Assembly (NCBI GenBank): GCA_037576195.1 | Contig: CM075102.1 | Location: 15,372,745 to 15,436,744 of the forward strand | DNA: 64,000 nt | Direction: 5' to 3' | Source: Phytoseiulus persimilis | Taxonomy: Eukaryota > Arthropoda > Arachnida > Mesostigmata > Phytoseiidae | Shown: positions 49,501 through 57,746 of the stretch, in pieces | Layout: each line of letters begins with the position of its first letter | How positions within the stretch are numbered: position 1 is the stretch's first letter | The notes under the pieces: generated by a model | Databases searched by the model: none | The model's input: only the letters and a program-made list of their open reading frames with translations | What the model was told of the DNA's origin: nothing | Made by a program: the position numbers and the translations under genes

Positions 49501-52500
49501 ATCAGTATTCACCTCTGAACTACAGCAGGGTCCAGAACAACATCGGTAAGTTCAGCTCATCGAACTTTAAGCGTCGAGAGCGCCCTCGAGCGCTGCGGCT
49601 GGCTCGATCCGATTCAAATGTAGTTCGAATCGATTGAAATCTAGTCTGATCGGAGTTCGTTCGTCAGCTGGCCGCCGAGCTCATATCGACCCCGATTCGA
49701 ATTTTGGCGCGCTCGTTCACTAACGGTCATCGTTTTTCCGTTCGCAGTTGCTTCGGTCAAAGTGCTAGCCCCACACGAACTCGGAGGCGATCTACGCTTT
49801 CCGGAACCGCGAGACGTGGCCGGCACTGAATGGACGGAAGCCAAGGATTCGCTAACACTGCCTCAGCAAACTTTGTTGGAACACGCTCGAGGGGGCCCCG
49901 TCAGGGTGGCATTCTTTTCATTCAAAAGAATCAGCGCTATCCTGGGCACGAACTTCCCGCCCTATACCGGACTCTATGGCGAGTACGATCCTTCGAACGT
50001 GTCCCGGGTAGTGAACTCGCGCCTACTTTCCGCCACCCTGGACCGGCCTCAAGTGTCGGGTTTCACGCATCCCATCAAGATCGTCCTGCAGCACGAAGTC
50101 GCTGAAAACACCACTGAGCCTCAGTGTATCTTCTGGGACTTCAACAAGCGGGACTGGTCAGCGGAAGGATGCTGGATGCTGGCCACGAACAAGACCCACA
50201 CAACTTGCGCTTGTAGCCACCTCACCAATTTCGCCCTGTTGATGGATCAGGCTCCACGGCCCGCGTCGTACGGAGGCGAGTCCGCTCTCCAGGTGATCAC
50301 CTACATCGGCTGTTGCGTGTCTATCGTATGTCTTTCCTTCACCCTGCTCGCACTGCAGCTCTGTCGCGGCCTGAAGGGCGATCGTGCGGCCATCCACAAG
50401 AACCTATGCCTATGCCTTCTCGTAGCAGAGGCCGTGTTTGTGGCCGGAATTCATCGAACCGGAGACCACTTGACCTGCGGACTCATAGCTGGCGTACTCC
50501 ACTACACGTTCCTCGCTGCCTTCATGTGGATGTTCCTCGAAGGCTTCCAACTGTACGTGATGCTGATCGAAGTGTTCGACCTGGAGAAATCGCGGCTCCA
50601 TTGGTATTACCTTCTGGCGTACGGCCTTCCGTCGCTGGTCGTCGGGGTGTCGGTCGCTGTGGACCCGTACAGCTACGGCACCTCGCAACACTGTTGGCTA
50701 CGAGCCGACAACTACTTCGTATTGAGCTTCGTCGGCCCTGTCGTGGCAATCTTGTTTGCCAACTTGGTCTTTTTGGGCATCGCTATCTTCACCATGTGCA
50801 GGCACGCCAGCCTGGCGAACTCCGTCAAGACCAAGGAAACCTCTAAGCTGTCCAATCTCAGGTAGGTTCGCGCGTAGTCTCGAACTTTTCATCTTCCTCT
50901 CCCTCTCTCACGAACGAACTGACCTAGAACTAACGTGTGTACTCACCCGATCGACAAGAACCACAACAGACAGAGAACAAGTTTCGCAAAGTAGTTCATC
51001 GTGTCTACCTGTCTTATCGTATCTCTCTCTCTCTCTCTGCCTAGCTATCTATTGATCTATCTCCTTCTGTCCGTAGATGGCCATGTCATGTCATGGGGGT
51101 TAGATTAGAGCATAATCTGGGCGCTAACTAACTGGGGCCTCTCATTTCTTCCACTCTCTTCTTCTTGGAACGCTGCTCTGTGTCTAACTGCTGCGGCGAC
51201 CTGACCGCATCTGCATGCTGAATGCCGACTTTATCTTCACCTCTCTCTCTCTCTCTCTGTCTCTCTCTATATCTATCTATCTCATACTTCCATCTCTCTC
51301 TTAATTCGTCCGATCCACCGCCTACGATTCTAAATCATGCGCGAATTCTTCCGGCTCTCATATCGATGTTGGAATTCTTTCAATCCCGTAAACCACTCTG
51401 ATGCGCTTTCAATCGGAACGATCCCCGAACTAATCTCCCGATCATTCGAACGGTGGTCTGCCGTGTAACTCTCTCGCCCATGGCTGATTCTCGTTGATCC
51501 CGTAACAAATCGATCTGATCTGAATCCGCAAAATTTACTCGACCGGCATATAGTACGGACGACACCATCCGAAATCTACATCTGGCGTAAGGATTCCTCT
51601 ATTTCTTCTACTTCACTCTTTTTGTCCTCTGCTACCCCTGAGCATGTTCTACAATCTTGCTTGAATCCCTCAACTCAATCGATCCCTCGACCGATCAATC
51701 AATCACTCACTTTCGAGTACACCTGCGACCGTCCATTTGGACACTCTTTGTGTGCCGTTCATTTGTGTTCCTGCATGTCTGTTCCGCCGCTTTCTTGCCC
51801 TTCGTGCCTTGGGCTCTCTCGTCGCCCGAATTGTACCCTGCTCCGCTTCCCTTATTTCCCATTCATTCTTCCCCGAGTTTCTTTCGCAATTCGTTCTTGG
51901 TCAACCTTCCCATCTCCGCAATACATTCTATTCCACTTCCCTCAAAGTCTGGCGCTCCTTACCGTGGTCCGGCCTCCGTGCTTTACTCCGTCTCTACCCC
52001 ACCTGCGGTCCTTGTTCTTTCGTCCCTGCTGTCCTGTTCCGGACTTCCCTCTATTTCCCATGCACCCCTCGACTCCTAACCCGTCGACCTGAGATCCCTT
52101 TTTTCCCCGTACCACTGGGCTCTCCCCATTCTCTGGTAGCGCTCCCGGTTGCCGCTGAAGTCTCTTGGTTCCGTCGACGTGCTGTGGTCCGTCTTCTTTG
52201 TTCCTCTCCTTTCCTTTTCCCTACCCTCCTCGTGATTTGCGTCAATTTCAAGAATCAACGCTTGACCTTTCGCCCTTCCCAACGGTCGCGTTCGTTGTTC
52301 GCAATCGTGGAGTCGGCGCGGTCGTCGCTGCTCCTGACGGCCGTCCGTGCGCGTTCGTACGTCAACTTTATCGTGGATTAGCATTTATATTCAATTACAT
52401 CTCGCGCCGGCGTCAGACTCTGCCTCCCCGACCGGCCCTCCCCCTCCCTCTGTTCCGTTTTCCACTGTTCTCTCAGAGCGCACTCAACGAGAGCACTCCA

Positions 52501-54238
52501 CTCAAACGAAGTCTACCAGCAAGCCTTCGGGGGCACTTGCTTTCCCCTCTCAGCGCCGCCGCAAATCCCCCACCTGTATTGCACCTCCTCTGCTCCTTCC
52601 CTCTCCGTTTCCCTTGACACAATTTTTCGGCTCCATGAACTAATCATATGATTTGAACTCACCACGTCTTCCGTTCTCTGAAACCCGAATATGGATATTT
52701 TTTCCCCTATATTTTTGTGATCGTGGATTGTTCGCGTTCGCCTTCCTCATGGATCAATGGCCCAATCAACCATTCGATTGATCAGCGATTAGCTCCGTTC
52801 AGGGATCCTCGATCTAACTGTCTCTTTCTTTAGGATTTGGATCCGAGGCGCCACAGTGCTGGTGTTCCTACTCGGCCTCACGTGGGCGTTCGGCTTGCTC
52901 TACCTTACATCCGAGTCCGTTGCTCTCGCCTACATGTTCACCGTGCTGAACAGTATTCAGGGTCTTTTCATCTTCTTGTTTCACTGCTTGGCTAACGAAC
53001 GGGTGCAAAGCGAATACCGAAAATGTGTCGTGAACTGCTCGTGGCTTCCTGATTGCTTCAAAGGCGATAAGATGCTGGACGCGGAAGGTTCTTCGCGATT
53101 GCCCGCTAATCTGTCGAGGAACCACCACGCTCATCCGGCGCTCACCGCTTTGCCCTCCAATCACCAGGCGATGCTAGGACCCTCCGGGGCCACACACACT
53201 GTGAGTACCGGCCTCCTCTCCTTTCCGTGACATAACGTTCCAATGATCCCGGGGTCGTTCCGGCTTCGTAGCGGAGTTTTTTTTCGGATTGTTTTCTCTC
53301 GAGTTTTTCCAACATTGCGGCAAGTACGTCTCTGGTAACAAACGAATTCGTTCCTTCAGATTGCAAGCCAGTTTTGGAATCTCCAAAAGGGCCAAGAGAT
53401 TTGCACCAACTCAGGAATCTATCCAAGAGCTGCCACGCTGGACCGGCAAAACGTAGTCCCTTCGCAAGTGATTCTGGACTCAAGTCGTACGACACCGCGC
53501 AATAACCAGCTGCTCCACCAACAGCAGCAGCACCACCAGCAGCAGCTGCAGCAGCAGCACGCAATGATGACCGGGAGTCAGCTGGGTCTCGCGCATCTTG
53601 GGGGCCAGAACACTCTTGGCGCAATAGCCGTTAATCGAAGTAAAAAGTGCAGCACGTTAGGAGGTCACCTCGGGGCCAAGTCTCGTCAAGCTCCACCTCC
53701 GCCCTATGGCCATTTGGAAGGCATAGATCACATCTACGAATCGATAGATGAGGATCAAGACCCAAATGCGATGGGACGTCACCAGATGCTACAAGCCATG
53801 CACGCCGCCCAGGCCGCTCAACTGCAACAACAACTCAGTCAGCATCAGCTCAACCTCAGTCAACTTCAACACGACTACAATCTTCAGCAGCACCTCCGAA
53901 GTCCTTCCGAAGTGAGTCATCATTCGGATCAGCGACCCCTCATCCAGTGGGGATCGCCAGCGAATTCGTTCCAGCAGCAGCAACAACAGCCGCAGCAACT
54001 GCAACAACAACAGCAGCAGCAACAACAGCAACAATTGCAGCAGCAACAGCCACAAGGAACGTACAGCAATCAGCTGAGCGGAGACAGCAACCCTTTAGTG
54101 ATGGCGGTTTTCGACGGCCAGAGGGTTGTGTGCCAGATGCAGCAATCTCCGACGGGTGCTCAAAGCCCTCAGCAATGCCCGAGTCAGCAGCAGTCGTCGC
54201 AGCAGTCGACACCAAATCATTTGAGCACCGATTGCTGA
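16503..54238 (+). CDS. Cirl: Latrophilin / Cirl adhesion GPCR (six coding exons)
   Basis: The gene joins 16503-16563, 47815-48926, 49362-49545, 49748-50861, 52834-53200 and 53360-54238. This gives 3717 nt, an unbroken frame of 1238 residues plus stop. Every intron is GT-AG and all phases agree (1, 0, 1, 2, 0). Domains are: signal peptide (about 1-20), rhamnose-binding lectin domain (about 29-121), Pro/Thr-rich linker (about 122-262), HRM with four Cys (263-315), GAIN (about 320-625), GPS with cut site His610-Leu611/Thr612, TM1 from about 635, TM7 ending near 880, and a roughly 355-residue cytoplasmic tail with two poly-Gln blocks. Latrophilins are G-protein-coupled adhesion receptors active at synapses and in mechanosensory neurons. 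The GPS autoproteolyses and frees a tethered agonist. An olfactomedin domain is absent, as in other invertebrate members. Conserved N-glycosylation sequons lie in the ectodomain. The least certain part is the first exon. Confidence 0.9.
16828..16842 (+). repeat. 15-nt poly-C tract
   Basis: Uninterrupted run of C inside intron 1, near its 5' end. Confidence 0.9.
25268..25278 (+). promoter_or_regulatory. Homeodomain-like site ATAATTAAAGT, copy 1
   Basis: This 11-mer is identical to the one at 32017-32027. The core TAATTA is the classic homeodomain contact sequence. Function is inferred. Confidence 0.25.
27300..27319. promoter_or_regulatory. 20-bp near-perfect palindrome with POU/homeodomain-like core
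   Basis: Arms GCAAAT (27300-27305) and ATTTGC (27314-27319) flank a centre containing ATTAAT. Only one base pair of the dyad mismatches. ATTTGC resembles half of a POU octamer, and ATTA is a homeodomain core. It lies in an AT-rich island within GC-rich intron 1, so a bound dimer at an enhancer is plausible. Confidence 0.3.
29331..29347. repeat. (GAC)n microsatellite
   Basis: About five and a half GAC units, followed by GAAGAAAGAAG purine sequence, in intron 1. Confidence 0.9.
30812..30835 (+). repeat. 24-nt poly-C tract
   Basis: Uninterrupted run of C followed by further C-rich sequence. It could form a G-quadruplex on the minus strand or an i-motif on the plus strand. Confidence 0.9.
32017..32027 (+). 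promoter_or_regulatory. Homeodomain-like site ATAATTAAAGT, copy 2
   Basis: Identical 11-mer to 25268-25278. The 9-base core TAATTAAAG recurs at 42200-42208, giving three same-strand copies within intron 1. Confidence 0.25.
37824..37842. repeat. (GCTC)n microsatellite
   Basis: Between four and five tandem GCTC units in intron 1. Confidence 0.9.
38379..38394 (+). repeat. G-rich tract, quadruplex-prone
   Basis: Five G, one A and ten G, preceded by GGGTGGG and GGG groups from about 38353. This satisfies the general spacing of a plus-strand G-quadruplex. Confidence 0.8.
39758..39776. repeat. (CTGG)n microsatellite
   Basis: Four CTGG units plus CTG in intron 1. Confidence 0.9.
42200..42208 (+). 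promoter_or_regulatory. Homeodomain-like site TAATTAAAG, copy 3
   Basis: Third plus-strand copy of this 9-mer in intron 1. The reverse complement also occurs once at 58443-58451, outside the receptor gene. Confidence 0.22.
43631..43681. promoter_or_regulatory. AT-rich island with Exd/Hox-like site
   Basis: About 50 bases stand out from the GC-rich surroundings. They contain GTTAAC, then ATCAATCA (43652-43659, TGATTGAT on the minus strand, fitting the Hox-Extradenticle consensus TGATNNAT), then AATTATT and repeated ATC. Candidate intronic enhancer; inference only. Confidence 0.25.
45169..45178. promoter_or_regulatory. Perfect palindrome GTTAATTAAC
   Basis: A 10-bp perfect dyad in an AT-rich island of intron 1. 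It resembles a dimeric homeodomain or HNF1-like site. Function inferred. Confidence 0.22.
47248..47256 (+). promoter_or_regulatory. TATA-like motif upstream of exon 2
   Basis: ATATAAGAG preceded by CCCC lies about 560 bases before exon 2. It could serve an internal promoter making a transcript without the distal signal-peptide exon. No ATG-led phase-1 exon was found between it and 47814: the ATG at 47760 meets a stop after seven codons. Internal promoter use is therefore unproven. Confidence 0.2.
47718..47758 (+). repeat. 15-bp CA-rich minisatellite near the exon 2 acceptor
   Basis: Three units beginning CCCCACACAGA start at 47718, 47733 and 47748. The first two are full 15-mers differing at the last base; the third is partial. 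It ends about 56 bases before exon 2. CACACA stretches bind hnRNP L-type splicing regulators in animals, so an effect on exon 2 splicing is possible. Confidence 0.8.
47815..48926 (+). CDS. Cirl: Cirl exon 2: lectin domain, linker, HRM
   Basis: The acceptor is CTCCTTTCCAG and the donor is AAC|GTAAGT. The exon completes Asp21 and ends in phase 0. The rhamnose-binding lectin domain spans about 29-121. It shows YACEGG, NITCEDG, the signature IRANYGRFS and the closing DPCPGTKKYLEAHYQC. A linker of about 140 residues is rich in Pro, Thr and Ser, with three PP[LP]II elements and an acidic GEYEETEAE patch, and it is probably O-glycosylated. The HRM runs from Cys263 to Cys315 with four Cys and the WQCG and PDLSGC signatures. 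The exon end encodes the first part of the GAIN domain. In vertebrate latrophilins the lectin domain helps bind teneurins and FLRTs. Partners here are unknown. Confidence 0.95.
48927..49361 (+). other. Cirl intron 2 (435 nt)
   Basis: GTAAGT to a pyrimidine-rich tract ending TTACAG. The lectin/HRM frame stays open 58 codons into the intron, to a stop at 49098-49100. Retention would give a short soluble ectodomain. No other feature seen. Confidence 0.9.
49362..49545 (+). CDS. Cirl: Cirl exon 3: helical part of GAIN domain
   Basis: An exon of 184 nt in phase 0 at its start and phase 1 at its end (donor ATCG|GTAAGT). It encodes 61 residues, about 392-452, with alternating hydrophobic positions, as expected for the alpha-helical subdomain A of GAIN. 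The sequences AVIDFASNILDD and STLLEALEKNAVLML align with the helical region that follows the HRM in latrophilins. One N-glycosylation sequon (NYS) is present. Confidence 0.93.
49546..49747 (+). other. Cirl intron 3 (202 nt)
   Basis: GTAAGT to TTTTTCCGTTCGCAG. Short, with no other feature. Confidence 0.92.
49748..50861 (+). CDS. Cirl: Cirl exon 4: GAIN beta part, GPS, TM1-TM5
   Basis: One 1114-nt exon encodes residues 453 to 823 and part of 824. The GPS carries its full signature: CIFWDF, a Trp and Cys pair (GCW), then CACSHLTNF with the cleavable His-Leu/Thr. The predicted cut is between Leu611 and Thr612. The tethered agonist then begins TNFALLM. TM1 starts near Val635. TM2 to TM5 follow, with the conserved Cys at the top of TM3 (LTCG) and the CW pair of extracellular loop 2 (QHCWLRAD) forming the usual disulfide. 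Sequons NVS, NTT and NKT lie before the cut. Reading through the donor meets TAG at once. Family knowledge: GPS self-cleavage leaves the two fragments non-covalently joined. Confidence 0.97.
51022..51038 (+). repeat. (TC)n microsatellite
   Basis: More than eight TC units in intron 4. Such pyrimidine repeats can bind PTB-type splicing repressors. Confidence 0.9.
51240..51283 (+). repeat. Compound CT / CTAT microsatellite
   Basis: (CT)9, then GTCTCTCTCT, then ATCT units, in intron 4. Confidence 0.9.
52834..53200 (+). CDS. Cirl: Cirl exon 5: TM6, TM7 and start of the tail
   Basis: The first base completes Arg824. Residues to 946 follow and the exon ends in phase 0 at ACT|GTGAGT. TM6 (VLVFLLGLTWAFGLLYL) carries the conserved family LTW motif. 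TM7 (YMFTVLNSIQGLFIFLFHC) carries the NS.QG.FIF motif shared by adhesion GPCRs. The proximal tail has ERVQSEYRKC, near the usual position of helix 8. A retained downstream intron would add only about nine residues before a stop. Confidence 0.96.
53201..53359 (+). other. Cirl intron 5 (159 nt)
   Basis: GTGAGT to CGTTCCTTCAG. The frame reads through to a stop at 53228-53230, so retention would give a receptor lacking the Gln-rich tail. Confidence 0.93.
53360..54238 (+). CDS. Cirl: Cirl exon 6: Gln-rich cytoplasmic tail and stop
   Basis: This exon encodes residues 947 to 1238 and TGA at 54236-54238. The tail is low-complexity. A first Gln/His block begins near Gln1000, a QLQQQLSQHQLNLSQLQ stretch follows, and a long poly-Gln block spans about 1151-1180. 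Between them are a Pro-rich PPPPYGHL and an acidic, Tyr-containing DHIYESIDED, a possible docking or phosphorylation site. The last residues are STDC. This has the spacing of a class I PDZ ligand (Thr at -2) but ends in Cys, whereas vertebrate latrophilins end in TSL and bind Shank. Mixed CAG and CAA codons argue that the poly-Gln is maintained as protein and is not a pure repeat expansion. Confidence 0.95.
   Translation: MASQFWNLQKGQEICTNSGIYPRAATLDRQNVVPSQVILDSSRTTPRNNQLLHQQQQHHQQQLQQQHAMMTGSQLGLAHLGGQNTLGAIAVNRSKKCSTLGGHLGAKSRQAPPPPYGHLEGIDHIYESIDEDQDPNAMGRHQMLQAMHAAQAAQLQQQLSQHQLNLSQLQHDYNLQQHLRSPSEVSHHSDQRPLIQWGSPANSFQQQQQQPQQLQQQQQQQQQQQLQQQQPQGTYSNQLSGDSNPLVMAVFDGQRVVCQMQQSPTGAQSPQQCPSQQQSSQQSTPNHLSTDC
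53972..54055 (+). repeat. Poly-Gln-coding CAG/CAA repeat
   Basis: An imperfect trinucleotide run inside exon 6, interrupted by Pro and Leu codons. It is an opa-type repeat common in arthropod regulatory and receptor proteins, and is likely length-variable between individuals. Confidence 0.95.
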
Positions 54239-54443
54239 TGAGGTTACCCGAGAGGAATTCGGAACAGGATTCAACCGGACTCCGGGGATTCCACGGGGAA
54301 TCCGTGGACGAAACCCTCCGACGGAGCCGTCATTCCTCCCGTTGGTTCTCGTTGAAAAGGTTGCGTTGACCAGAGCTGTGCGAGTCCAAGTCTTCGAGTT
54401 ACTTTGTTGAGCAGGCTTGGACGGTGCGCATGACGCGAGAGTG

Positions 54444-54451
54444 TGTAAATA
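54444..54451 (+). promoter_or_regulatory. Pumilio-type element TGTAAATA (1 of 6)
   Basis: Exact match to the PUF consensus UGUANAUA on the transcript strand, about 205 bases after the stop and 20 bases before the second copy. Confidence 0.5.
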
Positions 54452-54463
54452 GTCAGTTCATTT

Positions 54464-54471
54464 TGTACATA
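54464..54471 (+). promoter_or_regulatory. Pumilio-type element TGTACATA (2 of 6)
   Basis: Exact PUF consensus, paired closely with the first copy, which would allow cooperative binding. Confidence 0.5.
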
Positions 54472-54988
54472 CATTGCCAAACTCCTTCATCAATCTCCAA
54501 CGACGACAACAACACATCCCCTCCATCCCTCGCTCGCTACCGGCCTTCCCCCTCCGCTGCAAGCAATTTCGGCCGCCGCCATCGCCAATCCCGTTTCCCG
54601 GACCCTGGTCCGAGGATCGAGGCAGGCATACCATGCGACGCCATGGCGGGCCGCGTCCACGTGAAAATCATAATTTAATGGAGGAATGAAATGATGCGGA
54701 CTCCGTGAACCTAGAATCGCGATTGTCGATGGATCCGAGTTGTGTATGATCGTTTACCAAAAAGGCAGCGACGACTCGGACGCACCGCTCATCGAAAGAG
54801 AGGCTAAAGATGGATTGTTGCACTTCGAGTGCCACGGGTTTTTCTCTCCAGGGTCTATCGAGACGCAAGAGCTCCAGTGGCGCAGTCGAGAACGCTCCCT
54901 GGAGCCGGCGGAATGGACACCAGCAACAAATTGTGGAAGCCCTCGACGAGCGTCGGTGTGCTCCAATGTCAGCTTGTGAGTGTGTGAG

Positions 54989-54996
54989 TGTACATA
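54989..54996 (+). promoter_or_regulatory. Pumilio-type element TGTACATA (3 of 6)
   Basis: Exact PUF consensus following a TGTGAG repeat. Confidence 0.5.
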
Positions 54997-55327
54997 ATGC
55001 GATACTCGAGGTGTGACCTTTGAGAATGGTCTTCTTACGCGAGCGCCCTTCTGGAAGCATTCTACAAGATGTCGACGCTGAAGCGGGACCGCGGGTCGCG
55101 ATCGTCGAGGAGTCGGACGCGGGCGGTGACGGTAGTTAAGCAGGCTCGCAAGAACAGGCAAAAGTGGTAAATCGGTGAGCTCGAAATCCGGTCACATGCT
55201 TGCGATTCGGCGGGCGAGCTCGCCTGACGTGGTAAGCTGAGAGAGGCAGACAAAACTTTCAACGATTCATGTGGGTGTTATTCGCGTACGCGTGTCATTT
55301 GTGTGTGAGTGTGATAAACGCATTCCT

Positions 55328-55335
55328 TGTACATA
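55328..55335 (+). promoter_or_regulatory. Pumilio-type element TGTACATA (4 of 6)
   Basis: Exact PUF consensus on the transcript strand. Confidence 0.5.
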
Positions 55336-55492
55336 GAGAGAGGGAAAAACTTGAGTTGTCCACTGCGCCGTCGGTTCGCTGCCCTCGCATTCACTGGAGC
55401 CTCCATCTTCCGGGGACGACGCTGACTCCCACGGTTACCCTTCGTCGGATGTAAAGCTACGAACCGTGTCGACATCTTCATCGACTGATAAC

Positions 55493-55500
55493 TGTAAATA
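55493..55500 (+). promoter_or_regulatory. Pumilio-type element TGTAAATA (5 of 6)
   Basis: Exact PUF consensus on the transcript strand. Confidence 0.5.
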
Positions 55501-55696
55501 CTATTCGGGTCCGTTCGATCGGATCGGGATCGCATTTGGTCGACGAACCGGTGCCAGTCCATTGATTAGAATCACGTTTGCTTGAGCGACGAGATCGAAG
55601 TACGAACGAGCAACTATGATGAGGATTGAGGAGTACGGAACCAGATGAAAGATGACGACGAAGATAATGATGATGATAGTCCACTTTTTTAAATAT

Positions 55697-55704
55697 TGTA
55701 AATA
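55697..55704 (+). promoter_or_regulatory. Pumilio-type element TGTAAATA (6 of 6)
   Basis: Exact PUF consensus directly after a T-rich run, TTTTTTAAATAT, that may act as a U-rich cytoplasmic polyadenylation-type element. Confidence 0.5.
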
Positions 55705-56237
55705 CCCGACGACGGAACGATACGAAGTGAACTTTTACCTTGATGAAAGAAACCCCGCGCAATCACGGGGCCGTGAAGGGAATGCTGTGAATCGAGGAAA
55801 TTCAGTGACGAATCTAATTTAGGAAAAAGTTAGTAATTCATGATGCAATCCAAAATCAAACATGACGAGACAAATGGGAATGAAACGGAGATATTCAAAA
55901 CTACTCTCTCTTCCTCTAATGACGAATCCCGTGTCTATCTTTACATTTCCCTCGAACCCGAAACGATTTGTGACCCATCAAGGATGAGCCTCTCTGCTAT
56001 TACTGTTCGGTGGAGATAGGAATCAATGACAATTCCAGTAACGACTAAAGAAATCTCTCGCGAAATTTCGATGACAAGTAACTCAACCAGACAAGTATTG
56101 GCTGCTCGATTGTGACGGATCTGTACTTAAAAACCCGAACTGTCGCTGTACGAATCTGCGAAATATACTTTTGTAACAAACAACAAAAGCAACCACAGAA
56201 ACGAAAACAACAACCTTCTAATTTATTGTGTTTCCCA

Positions 56238-56243
56238 AATAAA
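56238..56243 (+). terminator. Poly(A) signal AATAAA
   Basis: Canonical hexamer about 2 kb after the stop. Cleavage would be expected 10-30 bases later. The downstream GU-rich element is weak. Confidence 0.55.
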
Positions 56244-56260
56244 CGCAGGTAATGCAAACA

Positions 56261-57740
56261 TCGCCCTCGTTCTCTTCTCTAGCTATAGAAACCAAGTTAT
56301 GCCGACGAGCGCTCAAACATCGACAGCGGAATGTTTTCGGAGTGTGTCTGCTGCCAGTCGGTCGCTGGAGAATTCATCCCTGGATCCCAACAAGGAAACG
56401 GATATTCCTCGGAGCCCTAAGCCTCTCTGCCAATCGTGAGGGAATCCTCAAGTTAGGCCTACGGAGGCACCATATCGAGTGTGTCCTCCTGGGGGGCTGC
56501 CAGATGTATCTGTTCTTCTAGGGAACGTCACAGGGGCCTTTGGGAAAAGAAAGAGCGGCGCTGCAAGAGCGAGAAGGGGAGAGCGGAAGACTTGTGGTAC
56601 CAATTAGACTTGGTTCCGGCGCGAGACGATCAGAGATCGATACAACACCTTGAACGGAGCCGCCAACGAGATTCTCGTTATTGGGGAATTCAACGAGTAC
56701 TCTGGAACTCTCGGAAGCGTCAGAAATTATGTGAAACGAATTTGAATATTCCCTCCAGGTCGCTCTAGCTTCCTGAATCGAATAGCCAGCGTCTCCAGTG
56801 CGGGTTCCGGAACCGCGACGCACGGCCCAAGAACTTCGGATTAACCGTCGTCTCAAAGGAACCGAATGGGTCCGCTCAGCATGACGTGTGAACCCGAAGG
56901 AGGAATCGAAATCTCAGAAAACCGTCTCGCAGTCCGAGCAGAGTTTCGAACAGCCAATGAGAATATTCGATGGTCGAAGCCATTTCGAAAGCTGGAAAAG
57001 CGGATAAGAAAGAAAAATAGAATTCATTCGTATCTTAGTTGCGTTTGCTTCAGCAGACCGCCCGACTGAGCCTACATACAGCATGCGCGAAGCTATTCAG
57101 CGCAGTCAACGTGCGCGCTCCCTCGAAGACGAGCGGACCGGTGGACGAGATGAAGAAAGGAAGAGAGGAAGGAGCCACGATCGGACGGACGGACGAATGA
57201 GCAACAGGCTCTTGTGATCCCTCGCAAAATCCCATTCAGATTTTCATCCCAAATAGATTTCCGATAGTGAAGCTGTTTCGCCCAAACGCACAAAGATCCG
57301 AGCCAGCGCCTCCAGTGCCTGCTCGCTTGGCTGTTTCGTTCGTTGGGTCGGTCGTCGGCCGACTGGCTCCTCACCAAGAAAACCTCTGAGCCCCACCTGT
57401 CAGGCGTATTGCGAGCCCCCGACGGTCGCTTGTCTATGAGCAACTGTTCAAAAAAGAGCGACATTTTTATGTTCCCTGTCCAACATAAGTCCCGAGCGTC
57501 CCCTGCCTTCAACCGCACCCACCTAAGCCTCGCGTCGTACTCTGTGAGTACAACTGGAAGACATTCGTGAGAGACGAAGGAAGTAAGAACGAACGAGAGC
57601 CAAAAACAGCTACCACCAAAAAGTTCTAATGGCCTCGAGGAGATGATCGGCATGTCGTTCGAGTCGGGCTGGAGCAATGAGAAGGGTACCCCGGTGTGGG
57701 GCGAAGACGAAGAAAACAAGGGGGAACGCATGAGCGCGAC
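56261..57740. other. Intergenic spacer after Cirl
   Basis: No supported gene. Open frames here are short, differ between strands and show no domain. The right end leads into a candidate promoter. Confidence 0.55.
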
Positions 57741-57746
57741 CAAGAG

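Larger units (their letters stand above)
50862..52833 (+). other. Cirl intron 4 (1972 nt)
   Basis: GTAGGT to CTTTCTTTAG, placed at the end of intracellular loop 3 just before TM6. The 5' half has CT microsatellites and CTAT repeats. From about 51.6 to 52.62 kb the plus strand is strongly pyrimidine-rich and all three forward frames are open for long stretches. That is a composition effect rather than coding. No alternative exon with a domain match was seen, although vertebrate latrophilins have optional cytoplasmic exons. Confidence 0.85.
54239..56260 (+). other. Cirl 3' untranslated region
   Basis: About 2 kb follows the stop without a supported reading frame. The first canonical AATAAA lies at 56238. 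The region becomes AT-richer than the coding exons towards its end and carries six exact UGUANAUA motifs on the sense strand. Some AUUUA-like sequences occur near 56.22 kb. The true 3' end needs transcript data. A shorter form ending before the last motifs is possible. Confidence 0.7.

Noticed and set aside
51622-52617. Overlapping forward frames of 140-214 codons in intron 4
   Set aside because: All three forward phases are open at once in a C/T-rich block. They lie between two clearly joined receptor exons with matching phases, so they are a composition effect.
53789-54055. Minus-strand poly-Leu frame
   Set aside because: It is the antisense of the poly-Gln codons of Cirl exon 6.
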